From the NCBI GenBank assembly GCA_021805735.1, contig JAJZEE010000033.1, positions 1 through 35,955 of the forward strand: a stretch of DNA of 35,955 nucleotides, in the 5' to 3' direction. Below, piece by piece: positions 1 to 6,997 of this stretch. Position 1 is the first letter of the stretch, and each line of letters begins with the position of its first letter. A model generated the notes under the pieces. It ran no database searches and was not told the origin of the DNA. It saw only the letters and a program-made list of their open reading frames with translations. Origin of the DNA: Bacillota bacterium. GTDB lineage: Bacteria; Bacillota; Bacilli; Alicyclobacillales; SLC66. Both the position numbers and the translations under genes were made by a program.

Positions 1-279
1 ATACATCAGGAAAGTAAGGTTAAAAGATTGCTGTATTTTCTCAATTCCAGATACCGAGTTTTAGTAAAAGGTACTGTTACCTCTACGCTGATAGTTCCTG
101 CCTATGAGTATTATATCACGTTACGATATCAGGATACTTCTGAGGATCAGTTGGTCATTGTGAATCTTCCCGCTCATTATATGGAAAATGTCAAGACGGG
201 TATCACTTATGATATCGGGTACTCCCCTGATTGCGGGGACTACATCAAGTTCGTGAATTTTCTGAGTACGATAATTTGA
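1..279 (+). CDS. Hypothetical protein, probably 5'-partial
   Basis: The reading frame is open from the first base of the window to a TGA at 277-279, so the true start may lie upstream. A TTG at 28, preceded by an AAGG-like stretch, is the first internal candidate and would give 83 residues. I do not recognise the family. The product is rich in Tyr, Val and Thr with alternating hydrophobic residues, suggesting a small beta-rich domain, and shows no signal peptide or membrane segment. The DNA is more AT-rich than the GC-rich genes downstream. It lies beside a transposase relic, so it may be acquired or decaying DNA. Confidence 0.4.
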   Translation: MHQESKVKRLLYFLNSRYRVLVKGTVTSTLIVPAYEYYITLRYQDTSEDQLVIVNLPAHYMENVKTGITYDIGYSPDCGDYIKFVNFLSTII

Positions 280-402
280 GAATGAATGAATTAGAGAGTT
301 ATCCGAAAGTCGATCACAAAAATAGGCATTCCACAAGGGAACGCCGACTTTGGGATAACTCTTTTGGACGGAACCGCGGTCGTTGCACCACTGGCTCCGC
401 TC

Positions 403-543
403 TATATCGATGATAAGCTGCTGTAACACCTCTCCCCGCTTGGATGGGAACATATCAATCTGACTGGCGACTACATTTGGCAGCAGAGTAAGTTGGTCGG
501 GCAGGGCAAGCTTCGACCGCTACGAATGCCGGGCAACGCTTAG
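403..543 (+). pseudogene. C-terminal relic of a Tn3-family transposase
   Basis: Translation from 403 gives YIDDKLL, then a TAA stop at 424-426, then [20 protein letters not shown] and a further conserved tail ending in TAG at 541-543. [16 protein letters not shown] is the hallmark C-terminal motif of Tn3-family transposases (from family knowledge), normally read continuously with an IDD-x-LL segment just before it. Only the last ~47 codons remain and an in-frame stop interrupts them, so the gene is dead. I found no matching terminal inverted repeat. It marks past transposon activity on the left shoulder of the defence island. Confidence 0.75.
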
Positions 544-789
544 CGCGCTATTTTTTCCGTTTCGTGAGCAGACCCCTTACAGACAAAAATACTGCAACCT
601 GTTGCAGGAAAAAGTCGGCGCCGAGTCGAAGTAGATCTGCATACATAAAGCTGTAAAAAAAGGAATCTGAACCGATGCTGAGAATCCCTGTGAGGACAGA
701 GAAAGGCGTGGTGTTCCCCATTTCCGTCGCTGAGTCAAGTCCATGGCCGGAACCGGAATCCAAGCCTGAGAATAAGAGGGGGGATTGGT
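544..789. other. Intergenic region before the MFS gene
   Basis: No convincing gene is visible between the transposase relic and the MFS transporter. The stretch contains one short palindrome (listed separately) and an AT-rich segment near 640-660. An ATG at 675 opens a long frame, but that frame runs out of register through the MFS gene and is judged a shadow. No clear -35/-10 pair could be assigned. Confidence 0.5.
592..607. repeat. Perfect palindrome, possible operator
   Basis: CTGCAACCTGTTGCAG has perfect 7-bp arms around a 2-base centre. It lies about 180 bases upstream of the MFS exporter start. Its size and symmetry suit a dimeric repressor site, but no cognate regulator lies beside it. 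It is too short, and not followed by a T-run, to be a terminator. Confidence 0.35.
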
Positions 790-2010
790 GTGTCGCTGCT
801 TCGCAACAGACAGTACGCGCTGTTATTTTCCGGACAATTGATTTCCATGCTGGGCAACAGTCTCTTTATGCTGGCCCTTCCGTGGTACGTGTATCTGTCA
901 ACGGGCTCGAAAGCCGATTTGGCCATTGTTGGATTCGCTCAGTCTTTGCCTGGGGCGACCGCGTTGTTTGCGGGTGTATTTGTGGACCGCTGGAACAAAC
1001 GAAAAACGCTGATCGGTTCCGATGCGATCCGCTTAGTGCTCGCGCTGGCGGTGGGGATCGTCGCGCTGTTCGGGTGGCCGTTTCCCTTGATAGTCATGCT
1101 GGTGTTGTTGTTGCAGTTCGCGGGTGTTTGCTTCGGACCCGCGGAGGCCGTGTTGATTCCCATGGTGGTGGGGGAAGAACAGGTGGCCGCAGCCATGGGA
1201 CTCAACCAGTCCGGGAGCGCCACGGCGCAACTGGCGGGTCAGGTCGGAGGCGGCGCGTTATTGACAGCTCTTGGCGCGCCGCTGCTGTTCCTGTTGGATG
1301 GAGCCTCATTTCTTGTTTCAGTCCTCAGTTTGTTGTTCATACGGGCTTCTGAGCCTCCACGCCGTCAGACATCGACAAGCTTCTTTGCGGAGTGGAAGGA
1401 AGGCTTGGCGCTGGTGGTCCGTTCGAAGCTGATCATCCTGCTCACGGTCGCGGCGCTTGTCACAAACTTTGCCACGGCCGCATTTGATATCGCTCTGACA
1501 GCGTGGGTTCGGGGTCCGCTTCACGGAACAGCCTTTTGGCTTGGTATCATCGGGGGCGCGTTCTTTGTGGGTGTGATAGGGGGCGGCGCACTGCTCGGCA
1601 TGGTTACGAAACGCGTTTCTTTACGGGTTACGCTGATGGTCGGACTGGTGGTTGCGGGGGTATGCATCGGCTCTGTTGGGGCGTTTGCCGATGCATACTG
1701 GACTATGGGCATTTTGCTGGTCTGCGGTGTCAGCATCGGGATCTTGAACGGATCATTGGGGGCCATGCTCGTGACCGTCATACCTCAACAGGTGAGGGGA
1801 AGAGTTTTCGGGCTCCTGGGCGCTCTCAGCACCATCGCCACACCGCTTGGCATGGCTGTTTTCGGTGGGCTGATGATCTATATTCCCCTCGCTGCGCTGT
1901 TTGCGGTGATGGGCAGTCTCAGCCTCCTGAGCGGTCTTTCATTTCTCTTGCCGGTGAAGGATGATTTGGCCAATCTCAGTTCCATGGGGCAGGACACCTC
2001 TGTATCATGA
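790..2010 (+). CDS. MFS-family efflux transporter
   Basis: The 406-residue protein has the alternating hydrophobic pattern of a 12-helix major facilitator. The family motif A loop after helix 2 is visible as GVFVDRWNKRKTL (about residues 60-75). Similarity is to MFS_3/EntS-like drug or siderophore exporters, so proton-coupled export of a small molecule across the cytoplasmic membrane is likely; the substrate cannot be read from sequence. The start is a GTG preceded by AGAGGGGGG at suitable spacing. Its stop overlaps the ATG of the next small ORF (ATGA), indicating translational coupling. A short palindrome far upstream may be a regulatory site. Length and motifs look intact. Confidence 0.85.
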   Translation: MSLLRNRQYALLFSGQLISMLGNSLFMLALPWYVYLSTGSKADLAIVGFAQSLPGATALFAGVFVDRWNKRKTLIGSDAIRLVLALAVGIVALFGWPFPLIVMLVLLLQFAGVCFGPAEAVLIPMVVGEEQVAAAMGLNQSGSATAQLAGQVGGGALLTALGAPLLFLLDGASFLVSVLSLLFIRASEPPRRQTSTSFFAEWKEGLALVVRSKLIILLTVAALVTNFATAAFDIALTAWVRGPLHGTAFWLGIIGGAFFVGVIGGGALLGMVTKRVSLRVTLMVGLVVAGVCIGSVGAFADAYWTMGILLVCGVSIGILNGSLGAMLVTVIPQQVRGRVFGLLGALSTIATPLGMAVFGGLMIYIPLAALFAVMGSLSLLSGLSFLLPVKDDLANLSSMGQDTSVS

Positions 2011-2180
2011 GTTGCAAGGGAACCTATCTAAAGTCCATGGGTTGGAAGGACATTGATAAGCTCGAACCGGACGACGAACCCCTTTCGGACGAGGAAAGGT
2101 GCCAATTGAACAGCAATTCCGGGTTTGTCACTTGGGAGGAAGCCAAGCGTGGGTTCGGGACACAAGTGGATTTACCATGA
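2007..2180 (+). CDS. Small acidic protein, antitoxin-like C-terminus
   Basis: This 57-residue ORF starts with an ATG that overlaps the MFS stop codon (ATGA). It begins MSCKGTYLKSMGWKDIDKLE, is acidic in the middle, and ends with GFVTWEEAKRGFG. A [F/I]-x-x-WEEAK-x-x-[F/L]G ending is typical of RelB/Phd-like antitoxin C-termini (family knowledge). However, there is no DNA-binding N-terminus and no recognisable toxin downstream. The overlap with the MFS stop favours real translation. It could instead be an unrelated small protein or an antitoxin fragment. Confidence 0.4.
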   Translation: MSCKGTYLKSMGWKDIDKLEPDDEPLSDEERCQLNSNSGFVTWEEAKRGFGTQVDLP

Positions 2181-2356
2181 AAGATGCCGTCAAAGTCTTC
2201 GGGACACATGGGAGATGTGCACAGGAACGCTTGGGTACCGCATTGAAAGGTTTGCTCGAAATCCCGTGGCAGCATTTACTGACGCGGGACATTGATTGGC
2301 GCGATCGCCATGGGAGGGCGCCTGGAGCAAATAATCCATTGAATCCTGATTGCGTT

Positions 2357-3067
2357 TTACTCAAAGGAATCTTCTTCCAAGTTACCTGTGCCGTCTATAT
2401 TGTCGAGCAATTCGCTCCACCATTCCGGGGTGTGGTAGTCCGTGGTGAAGGGATCATCATGACCAAGCTCCATTGCCAGTGGGTCGGATGAAATGGATTC
2501 CTGCTTCGAGAGCCAGAGGGCAGATAGATGGTGGTCTTCCGAAGGTTTCTTTGTCCAAAAATCCCAGTGCTCCGGGTCCCTGGAATCGGGTCGCCAGTGC
2601 TTGGGCAGCGGCGTCATTTGCGTCAAGATGGGGAGCGAGGTCGCCCAGCCGAGAATGATCGCGTGCCCCGAGGGGAGGTTCGGCAACTCGCGCAAGAGGC
2701 CGCCCACAGAATCCGGTACGAGATGGGAGATCAGTCTTTGGTCGATGTCATTGACAACCCTGTGCAGAATAAATGTGTTGCATTGTGACAAAGCCGTCTC
2801 GGAGATCTCCGAAGGCCTTTGCGAAGACACCACCAGTCCAACGCCAAACTTGCGTCCCTCACGGGCGATCTTTTCGAATGTTTCGCGACAGACGTTAGCG
2901 GCGGACTGAATTTGCTCGGAATCGGCGCCAGGCCGTTTGTGCAGAAAAGTATGAGCCTCTTCAAGAACCAGCACCGCTGAAGCGGCGTGATCATTTCCAG
3001 GATGGCGTTTATAGCGAACGGCGGTTTCAAAGACGAGCCGGGCTATGACGGACGTGACGATGTGCAC
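2357..3067 (-). pseudogene. 5'-truncated HerA-type ATPase remnant
   Basis: The 236 residues match only the C-terminal part of HerA/FtsK-like ATPases. HIVTSVIARLVFE corresponds to the helix after the first beta strand of that half. VLVLEEAH is the Walker B. SSQRPSEISETALSQCNTF is the arginine-finger region, and LVPDSVGGLLRELPNLPSG matches the end of the fold. The complete HerA in this window (18312-20021) has about 370 further residues in front, including the Walker A. Upstream of 3067 the frame stays open for about 45 codons but no longer resembles HerA. The break lies at the left border of the defence island, suggesting the gene was cut when the island arrived or rearranged. The GTG at 3067 is probably not a true start. 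Confidence 0.75.
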
Positions 3068-3240
3068 GACATAGCGTGTCGTGTGTACGGTAAATTTTCT
3101 CGGCGCGGCAGGAACTGCGGTCGTGATGTCGAAGTGAGAATCTGGTAGAAAAATACCGCAAGGGGTCCTGTCTTTCGTTTTGCATTGAACAGTTGTGTCA
3201 ACTTATTTACTACAAAATTTATATATTAAGGAGATTGTTC

Positions 3241-4764
3241 ATGGCGCTTGACGGTTGGAGTCAAATTCAGATTAAGGATCCTCTATCGCTGGAGCTTGAT
3301 GCCTTCAATCCAAGGATTGATGTGTCACCCGATTCAACGCAAGACCAAATTCGTTTGCAGTTGTTCAAACACGAAGAAATATCAGAGTTGGCAAAAAGCA
3401 TAATTGCTTCTGGTGGCTTGCTTCCAGGAGAACGCATCATTTTGCTCCGAACTACTGAAGATAGATATGTTGTACTCGAGGGCAATCGACGTATGTGCGC
3501 TATTCAGTTCTTGCTGGATCCTTCGCTCGTTCCATCATCGGTTCGTCAGTTTCCGCGATTGGAGTCGAGGGATCTGATGGTGGCGTTGTCGACTGCAGAT
3601 GCCGACCTTGCTCCAAGTCGGGAAGCTGCCGAATTTGTACTTACTAAGCGACACACAGAGAGTTCGACCCGACGATGGTCGACTGTTGCTAAGCATCGAC
3701 GAGGGTGGCGGTTGGTCGAAAACGGAATGACGATGGAGGAAGCGGCGAAGCGTCTCGGAGCCAAGGTCGGTAATATCCGGCGTTCGGTTCGCGAATACCG
3801 GTTGTTGGATCAAGTAAAACGATTGTCAGTCTGGACACCTGATGAACGGGACGTACTTGATGCCGAGCATCTACGTGTTACTAGCTATCTCCGTTTCTTT
3901 CAACTCGAAGAGGCTAAGTCCAGGCTCGCGATTAGCTTCAACGCGGACGAGCGGTTGGTGACCGACTTGCCACGAGATCTCTTGGACGCGATTTTAGAAA
4001 CAATTGCCCGAACACTTCTGGTCAATGCAACCTCGGCGGCAAGTAGACTGAAGGTCGATGAGGTACTGGGCAAGTGTTCTCAGTATGAGCGCCTCGTGCA
4101 GCACGAGAGGGACCGGATTCGGACGAACAAGACTTCTGGGTCATCCCATGATAAAAACGCATCGGAATCGAATTCTCCTCAAGATGAGCCACAAGATGAT
4201 ACCGATTCTTCCGGGCCAACTAATCCCCCACATGAGGATTATCCCAGAACGGGGCCCGTTAATGGGGGTAAAAAGGGTGGGGAGCCTGGTCAGGGTTCAT
4301 CGCCCAAACCTCCCAGATTTTTTGAAAATCTTGGGCTGTCGATCAAAGATGCGATTTTGGAACAAATTGCAATTGAAATACGACTTATTCAACACTATCG
4401 ATTTCCGTATGCCGCCACATGTCTTCTTCGGGCGTTGCTCGAAGCATCCTTACGGTATCAGTTGAGAAAGGTGAGCAAGTGGGACCAACTTGTTGGGAAT
4501 TCAGGACGGGATCCAGGGTTAGAAGAAATGATTAAATTCGCATCCAACCGCGACAATAACGTGTTCAGAGATCGTAGAGCAGCGGATGTGTTAGGTGTTT
4601 TTCGACAGAGCGGACAAAAGGATATCTTTGATCTCGTTGTCCATGCTCAGTGGGCTCAAGCCGACGCGCGCACGCTGGAACAGGCTGCAGCGCAATTGCG
4701 CCAAGTGATTTCATACATTCTCAACAATGAGCACCGAGGTGATCTGAGTGCATCGGCGAATTAA
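3241..4764 (+). CDS. ParB-like (ParB/Srx fold) protein with unknown C-terminal domain
   Basis: The product is 507 residues from an ATG with AAGGAG about 8 bases upstream; a GTG at 3193 is less likely. Residues ~15-110 look like a ParB/sulfiredoxin N-terminal domain: a DxFNPR-type opening, ELAKSIIASGGLLP, and the nucleotide-binding VLEGNRRMCAI at ~78-88. Around residues 170-200, MTMEEAAKRLGAKVGNIRRS looks like a helix-turn-helix. A polar low-complexity linker (Ser/Pro/Gly/Asp) at ~300-360 separates a helical C-terminal domain of ~145 residues that I do not recognise. ParB-fold proteins bind CTP or DNA, and some relatives are nucleases; which applies here is unknown. The gene overlaps the adenine methylase by 17 bases, so the two probably work together, perhaps with this protein choosing sites. 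Confidence 0.75.
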   Translation: MALDGWSQIQIKDPLSLELDAFNPRIDVSPDSTQDQIRLQLFKHEEISELAKSIIASGGLLPGERIILLRTTEDRYVVLEGNRRMCAIQFLLDPSLVPSSVRQFPRLESRDLMVALSTADADLAPSREAAEFVLTKRHTESSTRRWSTVAKHRRGWRLVENGMTMEEAAKRLGAKVGNIRRSVREYRLLDQVKRLSVWTPDERDVLDAEHLRVTSYLRFFQLEEAKSRLAISFNADERLVTDLPRDLLDAILETIARTLLVNATSAASRLKVDEVLGKCSQYERLVQHERDRIRTNKTSGSSHDKNASESNSPQDEPQDDTDSSGPTNPPHEDYPRTGPVNGGKKGGEPGQGSSPKPPRFFENLGLSIKDAILEQIAIEIRLIQHYRFPYAATCLLRALLEASLRYQLRKVSKWDQLVGNSGRDPGLEEMIKFASNRDNNVFRDRRAADVLGVFRQSGQKDIFDLVVHAQWAQADARTLEQAAAQLRQVISYILNNEHRGDLSASAN

Positions 4765-5632
4765 GAATCCTTTACGTTACCCCGGGGGGAAGGCGACTCT
4801 CGCCGACTACGTGGCCATAGTCCTAGAAGAGAATCTCTTGGCGGGTTGCACGATTCACGAACCATTCGGTGGAAGCGCAGCAGTGTCATTAGACCTGCTG
4901 AGCCGAGGATTTGTCAGTCGTGCGGTTATCATCGAACGGGATCCGTTGATTTTCTCATTCTGGGCTATGGTATTCTCAGATCCGGCTCGCCTGTGTAGCG
5001 ACATTGAGACTGTGCCCGTTACGATGAGGACTTGGGATATTTTGGATTCTCTGCGTTCGGTCGAGTATCCGACGGACGCAAATCTTTCGCAACTGGCACT
5101 GGCCGGTCTATTCTTCAACCGCACCAATTATTCTGGCATTGTCGGCGCGGGACCAATCGGTGGCCGCGCTCAGACCTCGGCGTATGCCCTCGATTGTCGC
5201 TTTAACAAGGCAACGCTTATTAGCGCCATCAATGAGATCGCGAAACTTACTAGCCGTGTGTCGGTTGTGTTTGACGACGCACAGTTGTATCTGCGCAGAC
5301 ACCAGAAAATGCTACAAGGGGGGTCTCATTTTATTTATCTGGATCCACCTTATTATGAGCACGGTCGAAAGTATTATCGATATCATTATGAATCTGACCA
5401 TCACGCGGCGCTGGCCAATTATATCATGCGTCGATCATTCCCATGGCTATTGAGCTACGATGACCATCCCGCAATCAGAGAACTCTATCGGCGAATAAAC
5501 AAATATCATATTTACATGGACTATTCGGCCAGAACGAGTCGTCGTGTCAAGGAACTTCTCATATCAAACCTAACCATACCTCCCCAACTGGCGATTTCGG
5601 CGGACCAGGCGCCATTACGTGACGGCTCGTAA
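4748..5632 (+). CDS. D12-class N6-adenine DNA methyltransferase (Dam-like)
   Basis: The 294-residue protein carries the D12 family signature: NPLRYPGGK at residues 7-15 (N-terminal AdoMet-binding segment), HEPFGGSAAVSLDLL at ~36-50 (motif I) and DPPYY at 199-203 (catalytic motif IV). This predicts transfer of a methyl group from AdoMet to N6 of adenine in a short DNA site. The start is a GTG with GAGGTGAT upstream, inside the end of the ParB-like gene, so translation is coupled. No partner restriction nuclease is recognisable nearby. The methylase may mark host DNA for a defence activity carried by the ParB-like or J-domain neighbours, or for the larger island. Length and motifs look intact. 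Confidence 0.88.
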   Translation: MHRRIKNPLRYPGGKATLADYVAIVLEENLLAGCTIHEPFGGSAAVSLDLLSRGFVSRAVIIERDPLIFSFWAMVFSDPARLCSDIETVPVTMRTWDILDSLRSVEYPTDANLSQLALAGLFFNRTNYSGIVGAGPIGGRAQTSAYALDCRFNKATLISAINEIAKLTSRVSVVFDDAQLYLRRHQKMLQGGSHFIYLDPPYYEHGRKYYRYHYESDHHAALANYIMRRSFPWLLSYDDHPAIRELYRRINKYHIYMDYSARTSRRVKELLISNLTIPPQLAISADQAPLRDGS

Positions 5633-5837
5633 AGGAACCTATGAATAATGCCAAACCCTATTTGTCGAGCCCGAATCCTCCGATTTTGGTCAGGTAGCTT
5701 TAGCAAATTGTTGACCATCATGTTCAACACCGATCTTTGGGCAGGCCTTAGCCCGAAATGCCAGCTTTCAGCAGAGTGACGGAACCCGCCAGCCTTCGCT
5801 GGTCGTCGTTCGGTATCAAGTTGGGAGGCATAAGAAC

Positions 5838-6767
5838 GTGAGTGCGGACAATTACGAAACTACGACGCCTAACGCTAGTCCCGATGATCTTGAGGAGGTG
5901 CGGAAGACACTTCGATCGGTTTTGGGACATCTGCATCCCGATACTAGTGGGGAAAATTTCCATCCTGAACAGTTCCAAAGAGTGAAGAGCGCGATTTCAC
6001 TGATTGAAAACCAAAGGACTCGTTCGGTGAACGACTCATCAACAACCGACATCGCGGCACTGGTAAATTCATTGCGCGTTTTGGATGAATCTCTCTCTCG
6101 CGAAGATCTATCCAGATCCTTGGAGGAGAGGACAACAGTCTTTCTTAGGGAATTAGGGGACAGCATCAAGGAATTCAACAGGAGAACGCTTCCCTACAAA
6201 ATTTCGTCAGCTTCGGTAACTGCCCTGTTGACGTCACTCTGGTTTTTCCCAAACGCGATTGATAAGAATCCGATCTTGAGTATCTATTGGAGGGTCGGGA
6301 GTCCAGCATTTGCTGTGACGTGGTTCGTCGTCCTCATTTGTTCTGGGATAGTGTGGGCGTTGGTGAAAATTAGAGAGATGGCGAATGACGAAATAGTTTC
6401 ACAGATCAAGAGCGAATCCTACCAGAACCACTCGTTCGACCTGTTCATTCGCGTTAGGCGGAACTCAACAACCACTGGAGGTGGGTGCTCCTTCACGAAG
6501 CAGGAGTTTGTAGACCAGCTATCATGGGACTTAAATAGAGATTTCTCCCGCCAATACAATCTCAAGGTGCGTGTATCGTTGATGAAGGTACGCGTGGGAG
6601 AGAGAATTCTCGACGAATTGGCGGAAGTTATTCTGAAGCGTGCGGAGCAAAATGGTGCTATAGAGAGGGTTAAAGCAAGATCGATCTCGGATACTTACAC
6701 AATTTTGGATTGTCCAGCATCCGACATGCCATCACAGGAAGTCGACTACGAGAACTTGCCGTTTTGA
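5838..6767 (+). CDS. Membrane-anchored J-domain-like protein
   Basis: The 309-residue product starts at a GTG with GGGAGG 9 bases upstream. Residues ~5-55 read like a compact J-domain: DDLEEVRKTLRSVLGHLHPD has the helix II-HPD signature (HPD at 33-35), followed by F-x-x-VKSAISLIEN as helix III. J-domains stimulate DnaK/Hsp70 ATPase. Two hydrophobic segments at about 118-137 and 153-176 predict a hairpin membrane anchor with both termini on the same side. The C-terminal ~125 residues form an unrecognised soluble domain. It follows the ParB-like and methylase genes after a ~200-base gap and precedes the helicase block. Its role is unknown; a membrane effector or sensor in an anti-phage system is possible. 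Confidence 0.65.
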   Translation: MSADNYETTTPNASPDDLEEVRKTLRSVLGHLHPDTSGENFHPEQFQRVKSAISLIENQRTRSVNDSSTTDIAALVNSLRVLDESLSREDLSRSLEERTTVFLRELGDSIKEFNRRTLPYKISSASVTALLTSLWFFPNAIDKNPILSIYWRVGSPAFAVTWFVVLICSGIVWALVKIREMANDEIVSQIKSESYQNHSFDLFIRVRRNSTTTGGGCSFTKQEFVDQLSWDLNRDFSRQYNLKVRVSLMKVRVGERILDELAEVILKRAEQNGAIERVKARSISDTYTILDCPASDMPSQEVDYENLPF

Positions 6768-6997
6768 CCAATAAACAAACGGTGTGAAACTCGCATCATG
6801 AGGGAATCTCCCTACTTGTTGACTGTCCTCGATTGTATATCCTTTCCGGAGTGCAGGGTGGTCGCAGGAGTTCTCCTATTGGTGACGAATCTTGTAAGTT
6901 GGGAGATGTTTTTGGCGAACCGATCATTCCGAGGCGCGATATTTAGATCGGCTGTTTGAATCGCTCGCCGTGGGCGTGGAATATGGGGCGATGACAT

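Noticed and set aside
675-1352. A 225-codon + strand frame beginning before the MFS gene
   Set aside because: It is out of register with the MFS protein, which has clear transporter motifs and its own ribosome site; the overlapping part is a low-quality Arg/Gly/Val-rich translation.
2177-2491. A + strand frame starting MKDAVKVFGTHG just after the antitoxin-like ORF, considered as a toxin partner
   Set aside because: It shows no RelE/ParE or PIN features and runs antisense into the HerA remnant.
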